In this document: piece after piece, positions 8,562-16,832 of the stretch
Position numbering within the stretch: position 1 is the stretch's first letter
How the letters are laid out: the number at the start of each line of letters is the position of its first letter
NCBI RefSeq assembly: GCF_039680535.1
Contig: NZ_JBDKSS010000023.1
Location: 62,001-126,000, forward strand
DNA: 64,000 nt
Reading direction: 5' to 3'
From: Parvibaculum sp039680535
GTDB lineage: Bacteria > Pseudomonadota > Alphaproteobacteria > Parvibaculales > Parvibaculaceae
The notes under the pieces: model-generated
Told to the model about the DNA's origin: nothing
Database searches by the model: none
The model's input: the letters and a program-made list of their open reading frames with translations, nothing else
Translations under genes and position numbers: made by a program

Positions 8562-9569
8562 TTATTCCGCAGCAGCCTGCAGACCGGCCAGAGCTTCGCG
8601 CGGCATGCGCTCGGCGAATTCGCGGCAAGCCTGAAGATATTCGGCCTTGAGGCGTGCAATGAGGTCGGCGGCGGCGGGCGCGTCCTTGATCTGCCCGATG
8701 CCCTGACCCGAGCCCCAGATGTCCTTCCAGGCCTTCTGCTTCATGTTGCCGCCCGAGCCGAAGTTCATCTTCGACTTGTCCGCCTCGGGAAGATTGGCCG
8801 GGTCGAGGCCAGCCGCGGCGATCGACGGCGCGAGATAATTGCCGTGAACGCCGGTGAAGAGGTTCGAATAGACGATGTCGTCGGCGGCGTGGTCGATCAG
8901 CGCCTGCTTGTAGGCGGCTTCCGCATTCGCTTCCTGCGTGGCGATGAAACGCGTGCCCATATAGGCGAGGTCGGCGCCGAGGGCGAGGGCGGAGGCGATG
9001 CCGAAGCCGTCCGAAATGGCGCCTGAGACGAGCACCGTGCCCTTGAACCACTGCTTCACTTCGCGCACGAGGGCGAAGGGCGACAGCGTGCCGGCATGGC
9101 CGCCCGCGCCCGCGCAGACGAGGATAAGGCCATCTACGCCCTGTTCGGCGGCCTTCATCGCGTGCTTCACATTGATGACGTCATGGAAGACGACGCCGCC
9201 ATAGGAATGCGCCGCTTCGACGACTTCCGCCGGCGGACGAAGGCTCGTGATGATGACCGGCACTTCGAGCTTCGTGCAGATCTCGATGTCATGCGCGAGG
9301 CGGTCGTTGGAGGAGTGGCAGATCTGGTTGACCGCGAAGGGCGCGACCTTCTTGTCCGGGTGCTTGGCCTGATATTCGCCGAGTTCGCCCTTGATCCGCT
9401 TGATCCATTCTTCCAGTACATGCGCAGGCCGTGCATTCAGCGCCGGAAAGGAGCCGACGATGCCTGCCTTGCACTGTGCGATCACGAGTTCGGGACCGGA
9501 GACGATGAAGAGCGGCGAACCGACAACGGGCAGTTCGAGCCGGTTCTTGAGGTTGTTAGTCAAAGCCAT
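8562..9569 (-). CDS. nitronate monooxygenase family flavoprotein
   Basis: A 335-residue FMN TIM-barrel protein of the NMO/2-nitropropane dioxygenase family. Seen motifs: LPVVGSPLFIVSGPELV at the start of the barrel, VCAGAGGHAGTLSPFAL with the conserved His, VLVSGAISDG, and GADLAYMGTRFIATQEA at the FMN phosphate site. Family members oxidise alkyl nitronates; some instead act on other substrates, so the natural substrate is unknown. It shares its strand with the LysR gene 100 bp upstream, and a second family member lies beyond that LysR gene. Confidence 0.9.
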   Translation of the reverse strand: MALTNNLKNRLELPVVGSPLFIVSGPELVIAQCKAGIVGSFPALNARPAHVLEEWIKRIKGELGEYQAKHPDKKVAPFAVNQICHSSNDRLAHDIEICTKLEVPVIITSLRPPAEVVEAAHSYGGVVFHDVINVKHAMKAAEQGVDGLILVCAGAGGHAGTLSPFALVREVKQWFKGTVLVSGAISDGFGIASALALGADLAYMGTRFIATQEANAEAAYKQALIDHAADDIVYSNLFTGVHGNYLAPSIAAAGLDPANLPEADKSKMNFGSGGNMKQKAWKDIWGSGQGIGQIKDAPAAADLIARLKAEYLQACREFAERMPREALAGLQAAAE

Positions 9570-9669
9570 GAGCGTTTCCTGACCGGGTGTTGTGAAGCGT
9601 TGACGAAACTATGGTCCGGCGGCGGGGCCTTGTCTGCGCACAAATCCACACAGGCCTGTGCGCAGATGA

Positions 9670-10584
9670 TCAGCGCCCGGCAAGGCGGGCGCGATCGGCC
9701 TTTGCCCTTGCGGCAATGAAGTCCATGGCGGCGCGGACCGGCGGCGTGTCCTTGAGGTCGGGATGCGTCAGCAGCCAGATATCGGTGGCGCTATAGAGCT
9801 TCTCCGGCGAGATGCGCAGGAGCTGCGGATAGGCGTCGCCGGTCAGGCAGGTCAGCGCCGAAATGCCGACGCCCGCCAGCACCGCATAGGCCGTGTCGAT
9901 CTGTGAGGAGAAGCGCAGATGCGTCGGCGCGTTGCGGGTGACATGCGCGCTCCAGCGGGCGAGTTCCTGATTGGCGCTCGATCCGGCGAAACCGAGAATC
10001 GAATGCTCCGCCCATTCCTCGCGCTTCGTCGGCAGGCCGTGTTCCGCCGCGTAACTCTTCGACGCATAGAAAGCGACGCCGAGGCGCCCGATCTTGCGGC
10101 CGACGAGGTTTTCTTCGCCGGGGCCATAGAGACGAATGACGATATCGGCCTCGCGCCGGCGAACGCTTGCCGGCCAGGACTCGGTGACGAAGTCGAGTTC
10201 GATGCCGGGATATTGGCGATGAAAGCCCGGCAGATGCGGCATGAGCCAGTGAGCGGTGATGCCCGGCGCCGTCGAGACGCGGACGGTGCCGCGCGGCTCG
10301 CCATCGTCCGCAGTCGCAGCGCGGACCGCGCGCTCGGCGGCCATCGCCATCGGCTCGACCTCGGACTTGAGGCGTTCACCGGCAGCGGTGAGTGCATAGC
10401 CAGCGGGCTCGCGAATGAAGAGTTTCGTGCCAAGCGCCTTTTCGAGAGCGGCGACGTGGCGACCGACGGTCGCGTGACTCAGGCCGAGCCTGCGGCCTGC
10501 CGCCGAAAGGCTCTGGGCCTCCGCCACGGCGAGGAAAATGCGGTAGGCGTCCCAGCCTGCGCCCGGCGCTTCTTCACTGTTCAT
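9670..10584 (-). CDS. LysR-family transcriptional regulator
   Basis: A 304-residue protein from ATG 10584; the frame extends upstream to 10692 but the canonical HTH begins soon after this ATG (AQSLSAAGRRLGLSHATVGRH). Residues about 90-295 are the effector-binding domain. It stands between two nitronate monooxygenase genes, upstream of one and divergent from the other, so it probably controls one or both. Confidence 0.9.
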   Translation of the reverse strand: MNSEEAPGAGWDAYRIFLAVAEAQSLSAAGRRLGLSHATVGRHVAALEKALGTKLFIREPAGYALTAAGERLKSEVEPMAMAAERAVRAATADDGEPRGTVRVSTAPGITAHWLMPHLPGFHRQYPGIELDFVTESWPASVRRREADIVIRLYGPGEENLVGRKIGRLGVAFYASKSYAAEHGLPTKREEWAEHSILGFAGSSANQELARWSAHVTRNAPTHLRFSSQIDTAYAVLAGVGISALTCLTGDAYPQLLRISPEKLYSATDIWLLTHPDLKDTPPVRAAMDFIAARAKADRARLAGR

Positions 10585-10779
10585 TGCCGAACACCCCATG
10601 CCAATTTCTGCCGAAAGATGCGCCCTGCGCCCCTCGATTTCAAGTCGGAGGAGGCGGACGCAGGGGAAGGGCGGGCCGACGCGCCGCCGCAAGCAAGAGG
10701 CTGCAAAGCGTGGCCACCTTCTGCTAGAACCATGGCATCAAGGCATCAGGCCGAATGGCCAAATCAGGGAGAGAAATCC

Positions 10780-11778
10780 GTGCTGAAGACCAGATTTACG
10801 GAAATGTTCGGGGTCGAACACCCCATCGTTCAGGGCGGCATGCAGTGGGTCGGCCGCGCGACGCTCGTTTCGGCTGTCGCGAATGCGGGCGCTCTCGGCT
10901 TCATCACCGCGCTCACGCAGCCGACGCCGGAAGATCTCGTGAAGGAGATCAAGAAGTGCCGCGAGATGACGGACAAGACCTTCGGCGTCAACCTGACCAT
11001 TCTTCCGGCGCTGAAGCCGCCGCCCTACGCCGAGTATCGCCAGGCGATCATCGAAAGCGGCATCAAGGTCGTCGAGACTGCGGGCTACAAGCCGCAGGAA
11101 CATGTCGATGACTTCAAGAAGCACGGCATCAAGGTCATCCATAAGTGCACGGCGGTCCGTCATGCGCTTTCCGCAGAGCGCATGGGCGTTGACGCGGTCT
11201 CGATCGACGGCTTCGAATGCGCGGGCCATCCGGGTGAAGACGACATTCCGGGCCTGATCCTCATCGCGGCTGCCGCCGACAAGGTGAAGATCCCGCTCGT
11301 CGCCTCGGGTGGCATCGCGGATGCGCGCGGCCTCGTCGCGGCGCTGGCGCTGGGCGCCGAAGGCGTCAACATGGGCACGCGCTTCATGTGCACGGTCGAA
11401 AGCCCCATTCACCAGAAGGTGAAGGAGCAGATCGTCGCCAATGACGAACGCGCCACCGACCTCATCTTCCGTACGCTGCACAACACGGCGCGCGTGGCGA
11501 AGAATGCGGTGAGCCAGGAAGTCGTTGCCATCGAGAAGAAGGGCGGCGCGAAGATCGAGGACATCGCGCATCTCGTTTCCGGCGCGCGCGGCAAGGTCGT
11601 CTACGAGCAGGGCGATCCGGACTACGGCATCTGGTCGGCCGGCATGGTGCAGGGCCTGATCCACGACATTCCGACGGTGAAGGACCTCGTGGCCCGCATC
11701 GTTTCGGAAGCCGAAGGCATCATCTCCACGCGCCTCAACCGCATGGCGGGCCTCTCGGTGGCACGCGCCGCCGAGTAA
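10780..11778 (+). CDS. nitronate monooxygenase family flavoprotein (second copy)
   Basis: The 332-residue protein starts at GTG 10780, after AGGGAGAG; upstream sequence in frame lies antisense to the LysR gene and is not protein. Motifs: HPIVQGGMQWVGRATLVSAV, FGVNLTILPALK, DGFECAGHPGEDDI with the conserved His, VASGGIADARGLVAALALGA and NMGTRFMCTVES. It is distinctly different from the paralogue at 8562-9569. Divergent from the LysR gene over 195 bp. A terminator lies at 11893-11918. Confidence 0.9.
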   Translation: MLKTRFTEMFGVEHPIVQGGMQWVGRATLVSAVANAGALGFITALTQPTPEDLVKEIKKCREMTDKTFGVNLTILPALKPPPYAEYRQAIIESGIKVVETAGYKPQEHVDDFKKHGIKVIHKCTAVRHALSAERMGVDAVSIDGFECAGHPGEDDIPGLILIAAAADKVKIPLVASGGIADARGLVAALALGAEGVNMGTRFMCTVESPIHQKVKEQIVANDERATDLIFRTLHNTARVAKNAVSQEVVAIEKKGGAKIEDIAHLVSGARGKVVYEQGDPDYGIWSAGMVQGLIHDIPTVKDLVARIVSEAEGIISTRLNRMAGLSVARAAE

Positions 11779-11795
11779 GGATAAGGAATTTAACC

Positions 11796-11875
11796 GTCAT
11801 GCCGGACTTGATCCGGCATCCATCTTTGCCGAGTGTGCAGCATTAAGGTGGACCCCGGCTCAAGGCCGGGGTGAC
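11796..11875. repeat. 80-nt dispersed palindromic element, copy 1
   Basis: The element is bounded by GTCA and TGAC. It has an 8-bp stem with a CTTGA loop (11799-11819), a middle arm closed by CCA/TGG that carries GCCGAGTGTG, and a second 8-bp stem with a TCAAG loop (11852-11872). The plan is the same as at 24108-24190 and 58113-58194. It lies between convergent genes. Confidence 0.8.
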
Positions 11876-11892
11876 CGGGAGATGAATGAAGT

Positions 11893-11918
11893 CCGCGCCG
11901 GAGACGGCGCGGGCTTTT
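11893..11918 (+). terminator. intrinsic terminator after the second nitronate monooxygenase
   Basis: An 8-bp GC stem (11893-11900 with 11905-11912), a GAGA loop, then GCTTTTT on the plus strand. It abuts the stop codon of the convergent Crp/Fnr gene. Confidence 0.75.
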
Positions 11919-12626
11919 TCATGTGCGCTCTTTCCTGACGACGCGCAGCAAGCCGCCTTCGTCGAGGATTGCGATTTCGCGATAGCCGAGTCTGACGAGA
12001 CCTGCCTCCTCGAACTCGCGCAAAATGCCGTTGATCGTCTTTCGCGAAAGACCGGTCAGTTCGGCGAGTTCGTCCTGCCGGATCGGCAGCGTGACGGTGC
12101 CGCCGATCTTGCCCCAGTTCATCGCATAGCCGTAGAGACGGGCGGCGAGGCGTGCGCGAGGGCTCAGCCGGGCGCGCTCCGCAATGATCTTGACCGCCCA
12201 GATAAGCTGTTCGGTGGCAAGTTCCGCGAAGTGAATCCACAGCGATGGCTGCTCGCGGGCGATGGCCGCGAGTGCGTGTTGCGGCACGAAGATGATTTCC
12301 GACCGTTCACGGGCAATGGCCGTCGCGACGCGGTGGCCGCCGAGGATCTGCGCCGCATATCCGAAGATCGTCCCGGGGCCCGAGATGTTCACGGGCACGT
12401 TCTCGCCATTGTCGAGCGCGACGAGGGTGGTGACCGATCCGCTCAGGACGCCATAGAGGCCGCGCGCCTCGTCGCCCTTGTCATAGAGCCAGTGCCCTGC
12501 CTCGACGGTCGAAACCTGGGCGCGCTCGATCAACTGCCGGCGAAGCTCCGCGGGCCGGCGGCTGAACCATGCGTTGTGGTTCAAGACGCTGGCTACACGC
12601 TCATGCGGGCTGGCAGGTCCGGCCAT
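11919..12626 (-). CDS. Crp/Fnr-family transcriptional regulator
   Basis: A 235-residue protein from ATG 12626, with GAGGG nine bases upstream; the open frame to 12800 overlaps the divergent gene and is unlikely to be coding. Residues about 20-140 are a cyclic-nucleotide-binding-type barrel (VEAGHWLYDKGDEARGLYGV, VNISGPGTIFG), and about 155-225 a winged helix (LPIRQDELAELTGLSRKTIN). There is no N-terminal cysteine cluster, so it is not an Fnr-type iron-sulfur sensor. It is divergent from the TauD-type dioxygenase gene with a palindrome between them. Confidence 0.88.
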   Translation of the reverse strand: MAGPASPHERVASVLNHNAWFSRRPAELRRQLIERAQVSTVEAGHWLYDKGDEARGLYGVLSGSVTTLVALDNGENVPVNISGPGTIFGYAAQILGGHRVATAIARERSEIIFVPQHALAAIAREQPSLWIHFAELATEQLIWAVKIIAERARLSPRARLAARLYGYAMNWGKIGGTVTLPIRQDELAELTGLSRKTINGILREFEEAGLVRLGYREIAILDEGGLLRVVRKERT

Positions 12627-12641
12627 CGGGGCCCTCAAGAT

Positions 12642-12657
12642 TGTTACCTCGGTAACA
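12642..12657. promoter_or_regulatory. palindrome TGTTACC-TC-GGTAACA, candidate Crp/Fnr operator
   Basis: Perfect 7-bp arms lie 15 bp upstream of the Crp/Fnr start codon and about 63 bp upstream of the dioxygenase start. The arm spacing and the TGTTA/TAACA ends fit a Crp/Fnr-superfamily site, so control of both genes is likely. Confidence 0.6.
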
Positions 12658-12720
12658 TTCTTCTCCGAATGCAGCCCTATTCTCAAGCCCAATGAGGGTG
12701 ACTTTCGGGAGGAGGAAGCA

Positions 12721-13554
12721 ATGGCGACACCGGTTGTGAGGAAGCTGACGGCGGGCTGCGGCGCGGAAGTGCTGGGCATCGATCTCGCGCATCTCAGCAA
12801 TAGCGAGATGGAACTCGTGCGGCAGGCCTATGTGGACCATGGCGTGATCTTCTTCCGCGATCAGAAGCTGACGCCGGAAGAGCACATTGCCTTCGCGCGG
12901 CGCTGGGGCGAGATCGACATCAACAAGTTCTTTCCCGCCAATGGGCAATATCCTGAGATTGCCGAGGTGCGGAAGGAAAAGGACCAGAAAACCAATATCG
13001 GCGGCGGCTGGCACACGGATCATTCCTACGATCCGACGCCCGCCATGGGTTCGATTCTCGTTGCGCGCGAATTGCCGCAAGAAGGCGGCGACACGCTTTT
13101 CTCCAACATGTATGCCGCCTACGACGCGCTGTCCGACGGGCTGAAACAGACGCTCGCCAATCTCAAATCCGTGCATTCGAACGCGCTCGCCTTCGGCGCG
13201 GCGGGCTTTTACAAGAACAGCGATCAGGCAGGCGGTTTCAAGGGCGAGAGCCTCGTCGGCGAAGCGGCGCATCCCGTCGTCATCACGCATCCCTTGAGCG
13301 GGCGCAAGGCGCTCTATGTCAACCCGGCCTTCACGGCGCATTTCGAAGGTTGGACGCCATTGGAAAGCAGGCCGCTCCTTGACCTGCTCTATGCGCATGC
13401 GGTCCGCCCTGAATTCACCTGCCGCTTCCAGTGGCGCGACGGATCGGTCGCCTTCTGGGACAATCGCGCGACCTGGCATTACGCGGTGAACGACTATCAC
13501 GGCGAGCGGCGTCTGTTGCATCGCATCACGATCGGCGGGTGCGCGCTCAACTGA
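12721..13554 (+). CDS. TauD/TfdA-family 2-oxoglutarate dioxygenase
   Basis: The 277-residue enzyme starts at ATG 12721 behind a strong GGGAGGAGGA site. The iron ligands are visible: His98 and Asp100 in WHTDHSY, and His253 in ATWHYAVNDY, followed by the Arg-containing GERRLLHR that binds 2-oxoglutarate. The family hydroxylates sulfonates, phenoxyacetates, sulfate esters and other acids; the substrate cannot be read from sequence. A second member follows 83 bp downstream, and a Crp/Fnr gene is divergent. Confidence 0.92.
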   Translation: MATPVVRKLTAGCGAEVLGIDLAHLSNSEMELVRQAYVDHGVIFFRDQKLTPEEHIAFARRWGEIDINKFFPANGQYPEIAEVRKEKDQKTNIGGGWHTDHSYDPTPAMGSILVARELPQEGGDTLFSNMYAAYDALSDGLKQTLANLKSVHSNALAFGAAGFYKNSDQAGGFKGESLVGEAAHPVVITHPLSGRKALYVNPAFTAHFEGWTPLESRPLLDLLYAHAVRPEFTCRFQWRDGSVAFWDNRATWHYAVNDYHGERRLLHRITIGGCALN

Positions 13555-13637
13555 GCCTGTTTTCTCCTCCGCCGCCGCATGGCAGACTTTAAGCCATGAA
13601 GAGCAAGCCGGACCAACCGGCAGCGGAGGAGGGACAC

Positions 13638-14504
13638 ATGGCTGAGGCAGCCGAGAAGACATCCATTCGCGTCGCGCCGAGGGCGGACGGCTTCGGCGCC
13701 GCGATCACCGGCGTCGATCTGCGCCAGCCGCTCGGCGCGGGCGTGGTGGCCGACATCCGCCGCGCCTGGCTCGCGCATCGCGTCGTCTGGTTTTCGGGCC
13801 AGCCGCTTTCGCTCGACGAACTGGAGCGCTTCACGCTGTCGATTGGAAACTGGGGGCGCACCGATTTCATCAAGCCGCTCGACGGCCATCCGAACGTGCT
13901 CGAACTCCGCCGCGAGCCCGATGAGCGTTCGTCCAATTTCGGCGCGGGCTGGCATTCCGATTATTCGTTTCAGCCGGAGCCACCTGCGGCGACGTTGCTT
14001 TTGTCGAAGATCACGCCGCCTGTCGGTGGCGACACGCTGTTCGCCGACATGTATGCGGCCTATGACGATCTTTCCGACGCGATGAAGAAGATGCTCGCGC
14101 CGCTCAATGCGGTTCACAGCGCGGCGCTTCCCTATTCGAAGGAAGGCTTCTACGCCAATGAAGGCAAGGCGCGGTCGATGACGATCATTCCGTCGGACGA
14201 AGCGAAGAAGACCGAGCTTCATCCCATCGTGCGGACGCATCCGGAGACGGGCCGCAAGAGCCTTTATGTCAATCGCGTCTACACGATCGGTATCGAAGGC
14301 ATGACGAGGGATGAAGGCGAGGCGTTGATCGGCCTCCTCACGAAGCATTCGACGCAGGAGAAATATGTCTATCGCCATCACTGGCAGGTCGACATGCTGA
14401 CCATGTGGGACAATCGCTGCGTCCAGCATTACGCCGATGGCGGCTATGACGGACACCGGCGGCTGATGTATCGCACGACGACGGCGGGCGACAGACCGCG
14501 CTGA
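13638..14504 (+). CDS. TauD/TfdA-family 2-oxoglutarate dioxygenase (second)
   Basis: A 288-residue protein from ATG 13638, preceded by GGAGGAGGGA; an in-frame ATG at 13596 lacks a site. Iron ligands His106 and Asp108 (WHSDYSF) and His264 (VQHYADGGYDGHRRLMYR) are present. It resembles the neighbour in plan (GGDTLFADMYAAYDDLSDAM) but is well diverged, so this is an old duplication or two related functions. Its stop codon abuts that of the convergent EamA gene with no gap. Confidence 0.92.
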   Translation: MAEAAEKTSIRVAPRADGFGAAITGVDLRQPLGAGVVADIRRAWLAHRVVWFSGQPLSLDELERFTLSIGNWGRTDFIKPLDGHPNVLELRREPDERSSNFGAGWHSDYSFQPEPPAATLLLSKITPPVGGDTLFADMYAAYDDLSDAMKKMLAPLNAVHSAALPYSKEGFYANEGKARSMTIIPSDEAKKTELHPIVRTHPETGRKSLYVNRVYTIGIEGMTRDEGEALIGLLTKHSTQEKYVYRHHWQVDMLTMWDNRCVQHYADGGYDGHRRLMYRTTTAGDRPR

Positions 14505-15410
14505 CTACCTCGTAAAAAGCAGCAGCAAAATCCCGCCGATCACAAGCAATATCCCGATGAGCTCGAGCCGCTCCGTCTTCTCGCGAAACAGGAAATGCGA
14601 CGAGGCGAAGGTGAAGACGAGTTCGATTTGTCCGAGCGCGCGGACATAGGCGGCATTCTCGATGGTCATGGCGGTGAACCAGCCCATCGAGGCAAGCGAC
14701 CCCGCGATGCCGACGAGTGAGCTGACTTTCCACGCCCGCGCGGTGCCGATGAGTTGGGACGGTTCGCGCCATGCGAGCCATGCCGTCATGGCGACGGTCT
14801 GGATCACGAGCACCACGACGAGCGTGAAGGCGGCGGGCATCAGGAAGTCGGCGCGACCGAGCGAGAGCGAGGCGGCGCGATAGGCGACTGCTGAAATGCC
14901 GAAGCCTGCGCCCGAGCCGAGGCCCATCAGCGTCGGACGCTCCGCGAATGAACGAACGAAATTCGCGAAGGTCAGATGCGATTTCGCTATCGAGATCGCA
15001 ACGACGCCCGCGAGGCTTACAAGGATTGCGACGACGGCGCCGGAGCTTGGATGATCGCCTAGCACAATGATGCCAAAAAGGGCGGCCTGTACTGTCTCTG
15101 TCTTCGAATAGGTCGTGCCCACGGCGAAGTTCCGATAGGCAAAGAGCGCGACAAGCAGCGCCGTCGCCAGTATCTGTGCGAAACCGCCTATGGCGCAGTA
15201 GAGAAGGAACGTCCGGTTCGGCGTCGGGATGTCGTAGCCCGCAATCGCATGAAGGCCCCAGAAATAAGCGAGCGCGATGGGCAGTCCGAAGGCGAAGCGC
15301 ACATAGGTTGCAGCGATGGCAGAGAGGTCGCCCGTCAGCTGCTTCTGCAGCGTCGAACGCATGTTCTGCAGAAAGGCTGCGGCAATGGTGAGGGGTATCC
15401 AGAGGGGCAT
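14505..15410 (-). CDS. EamA-type (DMT superfamily) membrane transporter
   Basis: A protein of about 301 residues with ten predicted hydrophobic helices in two EamA repeats, including YVRFAFGLPIALAYF, TTYSKTETVQAALFGIIVLGD and RALGQIELVFTFASSHFLFREK. Start 15410 is preferred: the longer frame to 15443 would begin inside a truncated intergenic repeat. Substrate unknown; relatives export amino acids or metabolites. Confidence 0.85.
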   Translation of the reverse strand: MPLWIPLTIAAAFLQNMRSTLQKQLTGDLSAIAATYVRFAFGLPIALAYFWGLHAIAGYDIPTPNRTFLLYCAIGGFAQILATALLVALFAYRNFAVGTTYSKTETVQAALFGIIVLGDHPSSGAVVAILVSLAGVVAISIAKSHLTFANFVRSFAERPTLMGLGSGAGFGISAVAYRAASLSLGRADFLMPAAFTLVVVLVIQTVAMTAWLAWREPSQLIGTARAWKVSSLVGIAGSLASMGWFTAMTIENAAYVRALGQIELVFTFASSHFLFREKTERLELIGILLVIGGILLLLFTR

Positions 15411-15440
15411 GATGCATTGCGCGCGCTTTAACGCCGCGCC

Positions 15441-15505
15441 CACGTCTTCGCTTGCGATGCCCCATAAAGGAAGACGTGAATGGCCGGGTCAAGCCCGGCC
15501 ATGAC
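15441..15505. repeat. truncated copy of the dispersed palindromic element (GLDPAIH type)
   Basis: It has a 9-bp stem (15441-15449 with 15470-15478) followed by an 8-bp stem with a TCAAG loop (15481-15501) and TGAC. On the minus strand it reads as the spurious peptide MAGLDPAIHVFLYG, familiar from repeats in Rhizobiales genomes. The third stem of the full element is missing on the EamA side. Confidence 0.75.
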
Positions 15506-15552
15506 GTATTCGGATCGGGCGTGACCCAGCCGCCTCACATTGATCGCGCCGA

Positions 15553-16794
15553 TCAATCCTCGATTGCCGCGTAAACGAGCTGCTGCATTTGAGGCCGCAG
15601 CGGGTAGGTGCTCGACGGCATGAGCTGCGTCATCAGGATGGCCACGAGTTCTTCTTCGGGGTCGATCCAGAAATAGGTCGAGGCGGCGCCGCCCCATGAA
15701 TAGTTGCCGACCGAGCCGATGGACTGCGCTTCCGCGGGATCGAGGATCACCTGGAAGCCAAGGCCGAAGCCCGCGCCTTCCGCGGCGAGCTCGCCGAAGC
15801 TCGACAGGCTCATCTCCTTCATCGTGCGCCCGCCGGGCAGATGGTTGAGCCGCATGAATTCGAGCGTCTTGCGCGAGATGATGCGCGTGCCATCGAGTTC
15901 GCCGCCATTGAGACACATCTGGCAGAAGCGCCAATAGTCCGTCATGGTCGAGACGAGGCCGCCGCCACCGGAAAGGAAGGGCTTCGCCTTCACATAGGCG
16001 CTGGACTCGTCGCTCCGGTCGACGAGGCGCGTTTCACCCGTCTGCGCGTCCTTCTCGTAATTGGCCGTGAAGCGGTGGAGCTTTTCCTTCGGCACGGTGA
16101 AGCCCGTATCGACCATGCCGAGCGGCATGAATATCCGCGACTGAAGGAATTCATCGAGCGGCCGACCGGAAAGTACCTCGACCAGATAGCCGCAGACATC
16201 GGTGGCGACGGAATAGTTCCAGTACTCGCCGGGAGAGAAGAGAAGGGGGATATCGGCCAGACGCTCGATCATCTCCTTCAGTGTCATCTTGTCTTTTGCC
16301 AGACTGTCGATGCCTGCTCGTCGATAGAGCCGATCCACCGGATGCTGGTTCATGAAGTCATAGGTGAGGCCCGACGTGTGCGTGAGGAGATCGCGGATCG
16401 TCATCGGACGCGCCGGTTCCTTCGTCGCCCAGGCGGCATTTGTTCCGCCTGCCCAGACGCGGAGCTTCCTGAACTCTGGAATGTAGCGCGCGACTTCGTG
16501 GTTGAGCTGAAAGTGCCCCTCCTCGAAGAGCATCATCAACGCGACGCTCGTGATCGGCTTCGACATGGAGTAGATGCGGAAGATCGAGTCACGCTCCATG
16601 GGCGCACCCAGGTCGCGGTCGCGCTTGCCGATGCTCTCGAAATGGACAATCTGGCCACGCCGTGAAACGAGCGTTGAAAGGCCTGCGAGCTTGCCCTTGT
16701 CCACATAGGAGCCGAAATAATCAGGAATGGCGGCGAGGCGATCCGCATTGAGACCGACATCCTCGGGCCGAGCGAGCTTTGTGGCGATGTTCAT
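15553..16794 (-). CDS. serine hydrolase, beta-lactamase class C/esterase EstB-like
   Basis: The 413-residue protein starts at ATG 16794, with GGGGAGG seven bases upstream. The nucleophile motif is SMSK at residues 76-79; a Tyr motif is likely in EYWNYSVATDVCG, and HTSGL is also seen. No signal peptide is evident, as in cytoplasmic EstB-type esterases, so an esterase or hydrolase role is more likely than antibiotic resistance. A second, less similar serine hydrolase follows upstream on the same strand (16833-17876), 38 bp away, probably in one operon. Confidence 0.88.
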   Translation of the reverse strand: MNIATKLARPEDVGLNADRLAAIPDYFGSYVDKGKLAGLSTLVSRRGQIVHFESIGKRDRDLGAPMERDSIFRIYSMSKPITSVALMMLFEEGHFQLNHEVARYIPEFRKLRVWAGGTNAAWATKEPARPMTIRDLLTHTSGLTYDFMNQHPVDRLYRRAGIDSLAKDKMTLKEMIERLADIPLLFSPGEYWNYSVATDVCGYLVEVLSGRPLDEFLQSRIFMPLGMVDTGFTVPKEKLHRFTANYEKDAQTGETRLVDRSDESSAYVKAKPFLSGGGGLVSTMTDYWRFCQMCLNGGELDGTRIISRKTLEFMRLNHLPGGRTMKEMSLSSFGELAAEGAGFGLGFQVILDPAEAQSIGSVGNYSWGGAASTYFWIDPEEELVAILMTQLMPSSTYPLRPQMQQLVYAAIED

Positions 16795-16832
16795 AATCAA
16801 TCCTCCCCGTTTGTTTTTCTTTTGTGGCAGCG

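Noticed and set aside
9919..10779. N-terminal extension of the second nitronate monooxygenase over the LysR gene
   Set aside because: It is antisense to LysR and lacks family similarity; GTG 10780 with AGGGAGAG fits the family start.
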